DNA of 50,574 bases from an uncultured Coriobacteriia bacterium (GTDB lineage Bacteria; Actinomycetota; Coriobacteriia; Coriobacteriales; Eggerthellaceae), in contig CASEJD010000056.1 of NCBI GenBank assembly GCA_949288145.1, positions 1 through 50,574 of the forward strand, read 5' to 3'. The notes below the pieces were generated by a model that was not told the origin of the DNA, did not search any database, and worked only from the letters and a program-made list of their open reading frames with translations. Shown here in pieces: positions 33,102 through 41,092 of this stretch (position 1 is the stretch's first letter; every line of letters starts with the position of its first letter). Position numbers and translations under genes: made by a program.

Positions 33102-33139
33102 AGGACGCCGCCCCGGGACTCCCAGGGCGGCGTCCTTTC
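33102..33139 (+). terminator. Terminator after rubrerythrin
   Basis: A 12-bp perfect stem, aggacgccgccc / gggcggcgtcct, with an 11-base loop, is followed by a short T run. It ends the rubrerythrin transcript. Confidence 0.8.
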
Positions 33140-33240
33140 GTTCGGCGCGCGCCTCCTTCCGACGAGGCGCCATCATATCCAGGACCGCCCCAGGACGGCG
33201 ACCCGTTTTTCCTCCGCCGCCTCGTCATCAATCCACCCCA

Positions 33241-33306
33241 CAGAATTTGGCCCCTCAAACACACACTTTTCCGTGAAAATCCGTGTGTATGAGGAGCCAA
33301 ATTCTG
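33241..33306. repeat. 66-base near-perfect hairpin (24-bp arms)
   Basis: 33241-33264 and the complement of 33283-33306 agree at 22 of 24 positions (cagaatttggc-cctca-acacac). The loop contains another small inverted repeat (tttt/aaaa). It lies 216 bases upstream of the TetR gene in a region without genes. It looks like a REP/BIME or MITE unit rather than a terminator. Confidence 0.65.
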
Positions 33307-33521
33307 CGATCGTGACCAAGCGTGCTACAAGGAAGCACCCAGCCCTTCGATGCACGCTCGAACGCATGGCTCCTTTGCACCACAGCAGTCTGGCCACTCA
33401 TTTTCGTAACATATTGTCACTAGCAAACTATTTTGGCGTAACTTCCATTTGTATTAACGAGGTAGTCGCCTGCGCTATACTGGCGTCAAACACGACAGCA
33501 CAAACAGAAGGCGGCTCACCA

Positions 33522-34190
33522 GTGGCAGAATTCATCCGGGCGCGCAGCAGCGCGCAAAAAGAGCAGCGCATGCACGAGATCAAGAACGCTGCGAACGACC
33601 TATTCCACGAACGGCGGTATCACGAGATCACACTCAAGGCCATCGCCGAGAAGCTCGGCTGGTCGCACGCTGCGCTGTACAAGTACGTCACCACGAAAGA
33701 GGACATCTTCCTTGAGCTGTGCGCCGACGCCCGCGCGGACTACGTCGCGTCGCTTTTGGCCGCCTATCCCGCGGGGTGCTCCTATTCGCCCAGCGTCTTG
33801 GCGGAAGTCTGGACCGAGCAGCTCAACAGCCATCGTGACTACCTGGCGTACAGCGATTTACTCTTCTCCATCATAGAGACGAACGTGAGCCCCGAACGGC
33901 TCGCCGTGTTCAAGCGCTCGTACTTCAGCGATATGGACCGCCTGGCCCAGCGGTTCGTCGAAAACGGCGTTATCGACGCCGCCAACGCCGACCGGCTGTT
34001 CAACGCCGTGCTGTTCCACGCCGCCAGCCTGAACGGGTGGTGCTCGGAGAACGAGCTCGTGGCGCAGGCCATGGAGATCGCTGGGCTGGAAAACCGCGCG
34101 CCCGATTTCAAGCGCGAGATGCGCGATTTCATCGGCATGTGCCTGCACCACTACGCCCCCGAAGAGAAAGCCGGTACCGACCGTGAGTAA
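33522..34190 (+). CDS. TetR/AcrR-family regulator
   Basis: This 222-residue one-component repressor has an N-terminal TetR helix-turn-helix covering about residues 13-60 (IKNAANDLFHERRYHEITLK ... LGWSHAALYKYVTTKEDIF). The C-terminal ligand-binding domain has no named family. The start is taken as GTG 33522 (agaaggcgg upstream), because an open frame reaching back to 33273 runs through the hairpin and has no such signal. A possible promoter is TTAACG/TATACT at 33454-33481. The DUF2252 gene overlaps its stop (GTGAGTAA), so the two are co-expressed and may be functionally linked. Confidence 0.83.
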   Translation: MAEFIRARSSAQKEQRMHEIKNAANDLFHERRYHEITLKAIAEKLGWSHAALYKYVTTKEDIFLELCADARADYVASLLAAYPAGCSYSPSVLAEVWTEQLNSHRDYLAYSDLLFSIIETNVSPERLAVFKRSYFSDMDRLAQRFVENGVIDAANADRLFNAVLFHAASLNGWCSENELVAQAMEIAGLENRAPDFKREMRDFIGMCLHHYAPEEKAGTDRE

Positions 34191-35847
34191 GCACTCCCCC
34201 GCCGCGAGCGAAGCGGCCACCCCTAGCACCGCCGAGCGCGCCGCCGTGCATGCCAGCGTCAAGCGCGGGTTCTACGCCAGCTGCAGCAACGAGCTGGGCA
34301 GTCGGCGCGGCGGCGCCGTCGCCGAGCGCGAGGCGCGCGGCATTGCGGCGCGCGAAGCCTGCCCGGTCTCCTCGCTGGCAGAATGGACGTGCACGCCGGA
34401 CCGCCAGGACGTCATCGCGCTTCTGGAAGAGCAGTCCTCCACGCGCGTGCCCGAGCTCGTGCCACTGCGCTACGAACGCATGAGCGCCTCGGCGTTCACG
34501 TTCTACCGCGGCTCCGCCATCGTCATGGCGCACGACCTCGCCGCGCAGCCCACCTCCGGCATCGAGGTCCAGTGCGTCGGCGACGCCCACATCGCGAACT
34601 TCGGCATCTTCCTCAGCCCGACGCGCCATCTGGTCTTCGACGCGAACGACTTCGACGAGACCGCGCCCGGCCCGTGGGAATGGGACATCAAGCGCCTGAC
34701 CGCGAGCATTGAAATCTGCGGCCGCGACCGCGGCTTTTCCAAGGACGAGCGCCGCGACGCCGTGCGCGCATGCGCGAAGCAGTATCGTCACGCCATGGCG
34801 CGCTTCGCCGAGATGAACGACCTGGACGTGTGGCACGCGCACCTTGACGTCGACGAGTCGCTTGACGAGTTCGAGCACGAGCTGAACGGTAAGAAGGGGC
34901 GCAGCATCCGCCGCGCTGTGGAGAAGGCGCGCGCGAAGAACAACGCTCGCGCGGCCGACAAGCTCGCGCACGAAGAGGACGGCGCGCTGCGCTTCAACTC
35001 TCAGCCGCCTGAGCTCGTGCCGTTCGCCGAGATCATGGCCACGGAGGGCTACGAAAGCCCCGAGGAGCTCTCCCGCGCGCTCGGCACGTTGGTGGGCTCG
35101 TACTTCGAAAGCCTGCCCGCTGACCGCCGGTTCCTGCTGGGCGGCTACACCGCACAGGACGCGGCGCGCAAGGTCGTGGGCGTGGGCAGCGTCGGCACGC
35201 GCGCGTGGGTCGCGCTGCTGGCGGGCAAGGACGCCAATGACCCGCTCGTGCTGCAGATCAAGGAAGCGAACCAGTCCGTGGTCGAGCGGTTCTACCGAAC
35301 CACCCCCTACGCCCACCACGGCGAGCGCGTCGTGCAGGGACAGCGCCTCATCCAGTCGACGAGCGACGTGCTGCTCGGCTGGACGGACATCACCGCGCCC
35401 GACGGCACACGCCGCGACTACTACGTCCGCCAGCTGTGGAATGGAAAAGGCTCCATCGACCTGGAAGAAATCGGCCCCGAAAGCTTGGAGAACACCGCCC
35501 GCCTGTGCGCCTGGGCACTCGCCCACGCGCACGCACGCACAGGCGATGAGGTGGCGATCGCCGCGTACCTGGATGACAAGCACGCCTTCGAGGACGCGCT
35601 GTGGGACTACGCCCGCGCGTACGCCGATCAGAACGAACTGGACTATCAGGCGTTCATGGAACGCTACGAGGCAGGAACGCTGCTCGGCCAGCAGGCGCCT
35701 GTCGAGTGGTACGTCCGCGCAACAGCGCCACACGGACGTACCACACCACCCCGCGCACGCGACCGGGCGGCAAGTCGGGGTGGTACGCTCGCCTATTCGC
35801 GCCGCGCCTGCGGCAACCCCTTGCAAACGAGCGGCCGGCAGGGCTGA
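34183..35847 (+). CDS. DUF2252 protein (kinase-like fold)
   Basis: This 554-residue protein belongs to DUF2252, a family with a protein-kinase-like core of unknown substrate. It shows MSASAFTFYRGSAIVMAHDL, the HRD-like VQCVGDAHIANFGIF and the DFG-like FDANDFDETAPGPWEWDIKR, in the order expected for this family. The GTG start at 34183 overlaps the TetR stop. The last roughly 50 residues (after VEWYVR) are arginine/threonine rich, unlike the usual end, and run into the terminator, so a lost stop or small frameshift is possible. A short hairpin, tggtacgtccg / cggacgtacca, lies in that tail. Confidence 0.8.
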   Translation: MSKHSPAASEAATPSTAERAAVHASVKRGFYASCSNELGSRRGGAVAEREARGIAAREACPVSSLAEWTCTPDRQDVIALLEEQSSTRVPELVPLRYERMSASAFTFYRGSAIVMAHDLAAQPTSGIEVQCVGDAHIANFGIFLSPTRHLVFDANDFDETAPGPWEWDIKRLTASIEICGRDRGFSKDERRDAVRACAKQYRHAMARFAEMNDLDVWHAHLDVDESLDEFEHELNGKKGRSIRRAVEKARAKNNARAADKLAHEEDGALRFNSQPPELVPFAEIMATEGYESPEELSRALGTLVGSYFESLPADRRFLLGGYTAQDAARKVVGVGSVGTRAWVALLAGKDANDPLVLQIKEANQSVVERFYRTTPYAHHGERVVQGQRLIQSTSDVLLGWTDITAPDGTRRDYYVRQLWNGKGSIDLEEIGPESLENTARLCAWALAHAHARTGDEVAIAAYLDDKHAFEDALWDYARAYADQNELDYQAFMERYEAGTLLGQQAPVEWYVRATAPHGRTTPPRARDRAASRGGTLAYSRRACGNPLQTSGRQG

Positions 35848-35864
35848 GACCTGCCGGCCGTTTT
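35832..35864 (+). terminator. Terminator after DUF2252
   Basis: An 11-bp perfect stem, cggccggcagg / cctgccggccg, with a 7-base loop containing the DUF2252 stop codon, is followed by tttt. It also faces the minus-strand alarmone synthetase gene. Confidence 0.88.
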
Positions 35865-35909
35865 GCACGATTCTGCGCTCCGCCCGCCAGGAAAGGACAG
35901 ACGCCCTCG

Positions 35910-36656
35910 TTACTGGCCCTCCGCCTGCAGCGGCGGCACCTCCCTGCCGGTGATCTCTTGGTCCGCCTCGCTCATGAGGCGGTCGATGCGCGCCGCGAGC
36001 TCGGCGCACTCGAGTAGGTTGCTGCGGACAAGGTCGGTCTTGCGGTCTTCGTCCTTCTTGTACAGGAGCTTGTGCTCCAAGCTCGCCCACACGTCCATGG
36101 CGAGCGTTCGCAGCTGGACTTCCACTTCCATGGTCTTGCGGCGGTCATGCAGGAAGATCGGGACGGACACAATCAAGTGCAGGCTGCGGTAGCCGCTCTC
36201 CTTCGGGTGGACGATGTAGTCCTTCTTCTCCACCAGCCGCACGTCGTCTTGGCGCAAGAGCGCGTTCGCCAGCATGTACACGTCTGACTCGAACGAGCAC
36301 AGCACGCGGATGCCCGCGATGTCGCTCATGCCAGCCTCGATGGCCTCGGGCGTGAGGTCGATGCCCTTGCGCTCCGCTTTCTCCAGAATGCTCTCCACGG
36401 ACTTCAGCCGCGACTCGATGCCTTCGATGGGATTCTGCTCGCTGTCGAGCGACAGCTCCTCGTTCAGCACGCGGAATTTCGTCTCGACCTCCATAAGCGC
36501 GCACCGGTAGTACGCCATGAGCTCGCGAAACGGCAGCGAGTACTCCTTAAGGATGCTGCGCGCCAGGTCGTTGTCGAAGCGCTGCATGAGCGCGCGCTTG
36601 AAGTCCTCCGCGACTCCCTCGGTGAACGCGTGGAGCCCCGATTTTCGATCCTGCAT
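35910..36656 (-). CDS. Small alarmone synthetase (RelA/SpoT domain)
   Basis: This 248-residue protein consists of a RelA/SpoT nucleotidyltransferase domain without hydrolase or regulatory domains, as in RelQ/YjbM. Motifs are SDIAGIRVLC (synthetase start), KKDYIVHPKESGYRSLHLIV (GTP-binding G-loop) and VEVQLRTLAMDVWASLEHK (catalytic glutamate region). It would make pppGpp/ppGpp from ATP and GTP or GDP in stress. The ATG at 36656 is chosen because gaggagg precedes it, over an earlier frame extension. It is a single gene converging on the DUF2252 terminator. Confidence 0.88.
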   Translation of the reverse strand: MQDRKSGLHAFTEGVAEDFKRALMQRFDNDLARSILKEYSLPFRELMAYYRCALMEVETKFRVLNEELSLDSEQNPIEGIESRLKSVESILEKAERKGIDLTPEAIEAGMSDIAGIRVLCSFESDVYMLANALLRQDDVRLVEKKDYIVHPKESGYRSLHLIVSVPIFLHDRRKTMEVEVQLRTLAMDVWASLEHKLLYKKDEDRKTDLVRSNLLECAELAARIDRLMSEADQEITGREVPPLQAEGQ

Positions 36657-36998
36657 GCGAAACCTCCTCAAAGTCTGCGCGCCCAAAAGCCGAACACCCC
36701 GTGCCGTTTACGCTTGAGCGGCGCGAACCGTATCTTCTCGCAGCCCGACGCCGCGCGGCAAGGGACACCAACGGAGCTTGAACGAACCGTTACGGAAGAG
36801 AAGCGGCATCAAGCGAAAAGCTGCCGGAAGACATCGGCCTCGTGGCAACGTCGTGAATAACGCCCGAACGCCCAGAGCGCAGGTTAGACTGAGCGCACGC
36901 AAGAACGCTGTCGAACGAACACGGGGCGCACGGAACGCGCATCTCGCAGACAGCGTGGACGGTGGCATCGATCGCACGATGCCGCGAAAGGACGGAGC
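36657..36998. other. Gene-free stretch
   Basis: This is 342 bases between the divergent alarmone synthetase and zinc-finger genes. Long open frames here lack start signals and look like high-GC shadows. No repeat or RNA was recognised. Confidence 0.4.
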
Positions 36999-37292
36999 AT
37001 GGGAAGCAGGAAGCCTTCCGCGAAGGCAAAACAGGTCGCGGCGTTTAAGGCAGAGCTGGGCGGCATGGACGACACCTTCGCCCGCGAGGAACGCCGGCGC
37101 GAACAGCGCGCAGCCGAGCACGAGGAGGCCCTGCGCGAGAAAGCGTGCCGTTCGAAGAACCGTTATTCCTGCCGCTCTGAAGCCGAAGGCGCCATCCGCG
37201 CGTGCGCCGACCACGGCACGACCGGCTTGCACAGCTACCGATGCCCCTACTGCAACGGCTGGCACCTCACCTCGAAGCCCGAGCGGAAATAA
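36999..37292 (+). CDS. Small C-terminal zinc-finger protein
   Basis: This 97-residue basic/acidic protein has a highly charged helical middle (EERRREQRAAEHEEALREKA) and a C-terminal motif RCPYCNGWHLTSKPERK preceded by CRSKNRYSCRSEAEGAI. The CPYC-x-x-WH pattern is shared by small, often phage-linked or RNA-associated proteins of actinobacteria. The ATG at 36999 follows gaaaggacgg. Function is unknown; nucleic-acid binding is inference. Confidence 0.7.
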   Translation: MGSRKPSAKAKQVAAFKAELGGMDDTFAREERRREQRAAEHEEALREKACRSKNRYSCRSEAEGAIRACADHGTTGLHSYRCPYCNGWHLTSKPERK

Positions 37293-37416
37293 CATGCGGG
37301 CACACCCTCGGCGCCCCTCCCAGAGTGCCACGACCAGCATGTCGCGCTATGTTTGCGCGCACTGCGGCAGGGTGTGAAGAAATTGTGAACCATGGCTTAC
37401 TTTTCAAGCTCCCCCC

Positions 37417-37445
37417 TTGCCAGCCAGCAAGAGTTAACCTAGGAT
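37417..37445 (+). promoter_or_regulatory. Promoter of putative small RNA
   Basis: -35 TTGCCA (37417-37422), exactly 17 bases, then -10 TAGGAT (37440-37445). This is close to sigma-70 consensus. Start predicted near 37452. No protein start follows on this strand before the terminator. Confidence 0.6.
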
Positions 37446-37451
37446 AACAGT

Positions 37452-37591
37452 CGTCCCAAGGAACGAAACCTCCTCTCTCTCCGAAGGACGCGAACCTTGC
37501 TTAACCGGGTGGTGGAAGCTCCTCTCGTCTGGCTGTCCACCACAAAATCTAAAACCCCAGGCCTCCTCCCCCTTGCCTGGGGTTTTCTTTT
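37452..37591 (+). ncRNA. Putative small RNA of about 140 bases
   Basis: Between a good promoter (37417-37445) and a strong terminator (37554-37591) there is no coding gene; the next gene is on the opposite strand. The segment holds a stem gtggtgga (37509-37516) / tccaccac (37536-37543), and the terminator itself has a C-rich loop. Each hairpin loop or linker carries a cctcc/ctcct motif (near 37469, 37519 and 37563), complementary to Shine-Dalgarno aggagg, as in several Gram-positive regulatory RNAs. It does not match 6S, SRP or RNase P RNA by eye. The 5' end is estimated from the promoter. Confidence 0.6.
37554..37591 (+). terminator. Terminator of putative small RNA
   Basis: The stem accccaggc (37554-37562) / gcctggggt (37575-37583) has a pyrimidine loop and ends in ttttctttt. 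It is an intrinsic terminator with no upstream protein gene closer than 260 bases. Confidence 0.88.
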
Positions 37592-37712
37592 GCCCCACCG
37601 ACCAAAGCCGGCGGGGCGCACTACTGTTGCATTTGCCGTTAATCGCTCAACGCGGTTGCGTACGGACCGCTCCGTCCGTACGCCACAACCTGCCGAGCGA
37701 CGCTGCGGGCCT

Positions 37713-38036
37713 TTACTTCTCCTCGTAGAGCTCGATGATAGCGTCGTCCTTCACGACGAACGCCAGGCGCACGCCCTCGCCCAGGCTCTCCGGGCCGAAG
37801 ATGACGCGGTCAGCGTCCTGCGCGTACGCGTCCAGGTCGTCGACCTTGTACGCCACGTGCGGCTGCTTCGAGAGGATCTCCGGGAAGCGGGTGCCCTCTT
37901 CGAACTTCAGATACTCGATCTTGTAGTCGTACTCGTCGACGCTCTCGTTCACCCAGAAACCGCCCCACTCGTTGTAGACCATGTTGGGCTTCTTGTTCAG
38001 CACCGGAATGCCGATGTGCATGTACTCAGCGGACAT
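37713..38036 (-). CDS. VOC/glyoxalase-like protein
   Basis: This 107-residue protein has the short beta-alpha pattern of the vicinal-oxygen-chelate fold. It starts MSAEYMHIGIPVLNKKPNM and ends VVKDDAIIELYEEK, with metal-site candidates His7 and Glu103 region. It may act as a dimer. The ATG at 38036 follows gaaaggtg and is preferred to an upstream frame extension. It is the last gene of the DhaK/DhaL/aldolase group, 102 bases after dhaK, suggesting a role in handling triose or keto-sugar intermediates (inference). Confidence 0.68.
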   Translation of the reverse strand: MSAEYMHIGIPVLNKKPNMVYNEWGGFWVNESVDEYDYKIEYLKFEEGTRFPEILSKQPHVAYKVDDLDAYAQDADRVIFGPESLGEGVRLAFVVKDDAIIELYEEK

Positions 38037-38138
38037 GAATGGACACCTTTCTGTCGAAGGGTTCAAGCGCCCGAAACGCACCGGGCGCGACACAGGGCGC
38101 CGCACGAGCGCCGCTCGCCCAGCGCCCCAAGATTTCGC

Positions 38139-39137
38139 TTACTCCTTGAAGAACACCGGGGTGTGCGCCGGGGTGTTCCACAGGCGCACGAACTCGTCGT
38201 CCCACTTGGCGATGTTCATCTGGAAGCCGCCGGCCTCCTGCACGGTGAGAATCTCGCCTACCATGTTGGCCACGACCTCGACGCCCAGACCCTGCAGGTA
38301 CTCCACCGTGTCCTTGAACAGGATGAGCTGCTCCATCATGGTGGTGGCGCCGCAGCCGTTGATCATGACGAATGCCTTGTCGCCGGCGGTCAGGCCCAGA
38401 TGCTCCACGAGCTTCGGCGCGATGAGGCCCACCGTCTCCTTCGAGGACGCCATGGGTACGCGCACGCCGCCGCCTTCGCCATGCTGGCCGGCGCCGATCT
38501 CCATCTGGTCGGTCTCGCCCAGGTCACCGAAGGACATGCCGTTCTGCGGGTGCGTCGCGTCGGTGCTCTTGACGGTGATGGACGCCATGTTGTCGGCGTA
38601 GCGCTGCGCAATCTCGGCTACCTCGTCGAGCGTCTTGCCCTCGGCCGCCGCCGCGGCGGCAATGTGGTACAGTGGGACAGCGCCGGCCAGGCCGCGCTGG
38701 TTGTCCTCGCCCTCCGGGTCGTATTTGATCTCTTCGCCCGTGACCACCTGGCGGACCTCCATGCTCGCCTTCTTCGCGAGTTTCATGGCCTGCTTGCCGG
38801 CCAGCTGGTCGCCCGCGTAGTTCAGCGTGAGCAGCAGCACGCCGTGGCCTTTGTCGGCCAGCTTCATGGCCTCGAACACGGCTGCGCCGTTCGGCGCGGC
38901 GAAGATGTCGCCGTCGACCTGGATGTCGAGCATGCCGGGGCCGACGAAGCCCTTCTGCGCCGGCTCATGGCCGGATCCACCGTACGTGACGACCGTCACG
39001 CGGTCCGCGTCGGCGAGCGCGCGGCTGACGACCGTATGGCCGTCGACCGTGAGGACGTCGCCGTACGCCAGCCCGAAGCCGACGAGCTCTTCGTCGGTGA
39101 TGGTCTCCTGGCTGTTGATGAACTTCTTCATCGCCAT
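38139..39137 (-). CDS. dhaK: Dihydroxyacetone kinase, DhaK subunit
   Basis: This 332-residue substrate-binding subunit of dihydroxyacetone kinase has GGSGHEPAQKGFVGPGMLD (about 53-71), which forms the substrate pocket, and GAGQHGEGG (about 217-225) with the histidine that binds dihydroxyacetone covalently as a hemiaminal. The length is normal. It works with DhaL (next upstream), which carries the nucleotide. The start at 39137 uses gaggagc. No DhaM phosphotransferase subunit is present in the window, so the phosphate source (ATP or PEP via a distant DhaM) is open. Confidence 0.93.
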   Translation of the reverse strand: MAMKKFINSQETITDEELVGFGLAYGDVLTVDGHTVVSRALADADRVTVVTYGGSGHEPAQKGFVGPGMLDIQVDGDIFAAPNGAAVFEAMKLADKGHGVLLLTLNYAGDQLAGKQAMKLAKKASMEVRQVVTGEEIKYDPEGEDNQRGLAGAVPLYHIAAAAAAEGKTLDEVAEIAQRYADNMASITVKSTDATHPQNGMSFGDLGETDQMEIGAGQHGEGGGVRVPMASSKETVGLIAPKLVEHLGLTAGDKAFVMINGCGATTMMEQLILFKDTVEYLQGLGVEVVANMVGEILTVQEAGGFQMNIAKWDDEFVRLWNTPAHTPVFFKE

Positions 39138-39250
39138 GTGCTCCTCGCTTTCCCGGGCGCACAGCCCGTATCCGAGGGGCGGCGCGTCCGAACACAGCGC
39201 ACCGCCCGTCTTCTCACCCCGCTCCTGCGCGAGGTCATGACCGAATGCTC

Positions 39251-39281
39251 ATGTGAAAAAGGGACAGGCACTTTTTCACAT
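39251..39281. repeat. REP-like hairpin between dhaL and dhaK
   Basis: A perfect 11-bp pair, atgtgaaaaag (39251-39261) / ctttttcacat (39271-39281), surrounds ggacaggca. Hairpins with a gggacaggca core and ttttcaca arms occur as dispersed REP units, some linked to TnpA_REP (RAYT) transposases in other genomes. Here it lies in the 154-base gap inside the dha cluster and might also attenuate transcription. No RAYT gene is seen in the window. Confidence 0.6.
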
Positions 39282-39291
39282 TCCTGCGGCG

Positions 39292-39900
39292 TTACGCCTG
39301 AGCGAGCCCCTTGAAGAAGCGCGCCATGGACACGGCGCCCGCGTCCGGCGTGCCGATGGTCTTGTCGCCGTAGCTCTTCGCGCGGCCGAACTTCGAGGCG
39401 AAGTTCTTCGTGTTCTCGGCGCCGGCTTCGGCGGCCTGCGCGGCGGCGTCGAACAGCGCTGCCTCGTCGCCCTCGCACGCGGCGATGGCCTCGCAGGCGG
39501 GAATGAACGCATCCATCATGGTCTTGTCGCCCACCTGCGCGCCCGACATGTCGGACAGCTCCTCGAGCGCGTTCGCGAACATGGCCTTGAGCTGCGCCGC
39601 GTCCGCCGCATCACCTTCGGGCGCCTCTTCCTGCAGCGCGTCGAGCCACGTGTTCCACAGCGGCACCGCGCTGCCGCCGTTCAGCACCATGACCGCCATG
39701 GCCGCATCGTCAAGCATCTCCTGGATGCCGCCGTCGGCCTCAGCCACGGCGCCTTCAATGGCGTTCGCAATCTTGACCATGGTCAGGCCATGGTCGGCGT
39801 CGCCGAAGTGCGAGTCAATCTCGGTCAGCTCCGCCTCGGAAGCGACCACCTCGGCGCACGCATGCTGCAGGCGTGCCGCCAGCTCGTCTTTCGTGATCAA
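39292..39900 (-). CDS. dhaL: Dihydroxyacetone kinase, DhaL subunit
   Basis: This 202-residue DhaL-type nucleotide-binding subunit has EIDSHFGDADHGLTM (about 27-41), matching the D-x5-D-x-D magnesium/nucleotide motif. A glycine-rich turn NGGSAVPLWNTWLDAL and the typical end KSYGDKTIGTPDAGAVSMARF follow. The best start is TTG 39900 (gaaggagg six bases upstream); no ATG or GTG fits this signal. It carries ADP/ATP that phosphorylates the dihydroxyacetone held by DhaK. It lies 135 bases after the aldolase gene. Confidence 0.9.
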   Translation of the reverse strand: MITKDELAARLQHACAEVVASEAELTEIDSHFGDADHGLTMVKIANAIEGAVAEADGGIQEMLDDAAMAVMVLNGGSAVPLWNTWLDALQEEAPEGDAADAAQLKAMFANALEELSDMSGAQVGDKTMMDAFIPACEAIAACEGDEAALFDAAAQAAEAGAENTKNFASKFGRAKSYGDKTIGTPDAGAVSMARFFKGLAQA

Positions 39901-40035
39901 AACGTGCCTCCTTCGTGCCAAATGTCCCACGCCCTCAGCGCGGGGCGCACCTTGCTCTCGTGTCGGGGATAGGCGCCCTCGCGCACGCCGTTCCAGCGCG
40001 CGTTTAAGGCATCCGGCCCGCCCGCCTTGCGCGCG

Positions 40036-40866
40036 TTACCCTGCGCAGCGCAGCACGCGGTAGTAGTGCCGCAAGACGTCCTTCATAGCAGCGTCACCCG
40101 TGTTCAGCAGCTTGACCCAGTTGTCGGGATGCTGCTCGTAGACGGCGTCGCGCGCCGCCACGATGAAGTCCGTGTACAGATTGACCTTCGCCACGCCGCC
40201 CTGCGCGCATCGGGCCAGGTTCTCGTCGCCCGAGCCCGAGCCGCCGTGCAGGACCAGCGGGATACCGAGCGCTTCGTTCAGCACAGCAAGGCGCTCGAAA
40301 TTGATGTGCGGCTCGCCCTTGTAGGAGCCGTGCTTCGTGCCGATGGAGACGGCGAGCGAGTCCACGCCGGTAGCGTCCACGAGCGCCTTCGCCGCGGCGA
40401 CCTCTGTGTAGACGCTCTCGGACAGCGCATGCGGGTTGCCCTCTTCTTCGGTGCCCACATGGCCAATCTCTGCCTCGACCGTCACCCCGTGCGCGTGCGC
40501 CAGCTCCACCACTTCTTTGGTGCGGCGGATGTTCTCGTCAAGCTCTTCGCTCGAGGCGTCGATCATGACCGATGTGAACCCCTGGCGGATGGACTCTTCG
40601 ATGACGTTGAAATGGACGCCGTGGTCAAGATGGAGCGCGATGGGCGCGTCGCATGCGCGCGCGTAGTACGTGCCCAGCAGCGCGGCCTCCTCCACGCTCA
40701 TCTGCTCGAGGTGCACTTCGGCGAAGCTCAGGATAAGCGGAGCATGGAGCTCTTCTGCCACCTGGGCGAACGCCCGCACGGAGTTCGAGTCGACGTAGTC
40801 GGGCGACGGGATGGCGTACCCTTCCGCGTGCGCCTTCTCCAGCATGTCCTTCGTGGATACGAGCAT
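40036..40866 (-). CDS. Class II fructose/tagatose-bisphosphate aldolase family
   Basis: This 276-residue zinc-dependent aldolase has metal-binding HLDHGVHF (about 80-87), EAEIGHVGTEEE (about 132-143), AVSIGTKHGSYKG (about 170-182) and LHGGSGSGDENL (about 208-219), the family order for FbaA/GatY/KbaY. It cleaves ketose-bisphosphates to dihydroxyacetone phosphate and an aldehyde. The ATG at 40866 follows gagagga. It is the first gene of the dhaL-dhaK-VOC cluster, so its products may be linked with dihydroxyacetone (inference). The exact sugar is not predictable. Confidence 0.88.
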   Translation of the reverse strand: MLVSTKDMLEKAHAEGYAIPSPDYVDSNSVRAFAQVAEELHAPLILSFAEVHLEQMSVEEAALLGTYYARACDAPIALHLDHGVHFNVIEESIRQGFTSVMIDASSEELDENIRRTKEVVELAHAHGVTVEAEIGHVGTEEEGNPHALSESVYTEVAAAKALVDATGVDSLAVSIGTKHGSYKGEPHINFERLAVLNEALGIPLVLHGGSGSGDENLARCAQGGVAKVNLYTDFIVAARDAVYEQHPDNWVKLLNTGDAAMKDVLRHYYRVLRCAG

Positions 40867-41092
40867 GGGCAATCCTCTCTTGGCGCCGCTGACGGCGAGG
40901 GCTCTGCCCAGGCGAACGCGCGCCCGGAACGCCCCGCACCACCGGCGCGCCGGCTCGAAGCGCTGCAATGCGCACATTATACCCCTGTTCGTAGGATAAT
41001 TCTGCACGCTCATGACGCCCGTTGAATCAGACACCATGAGCGAAAAGGCGCTACCATACAGAGCGCACGTTTTTCAGACCAAGGAGCAGCGC

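Noticed and set aside
34129-36090. 653-codon minus-strand open frame
   Set aside because: Antisense to the DUF2252 gene; arginine/alanine-rich shadow.
37497-39314. 605-codon plus-strand open frame
   Set aside because: Antisense to dhaK and the VOC gene; starts inside the putative small RNA and has no start signal.
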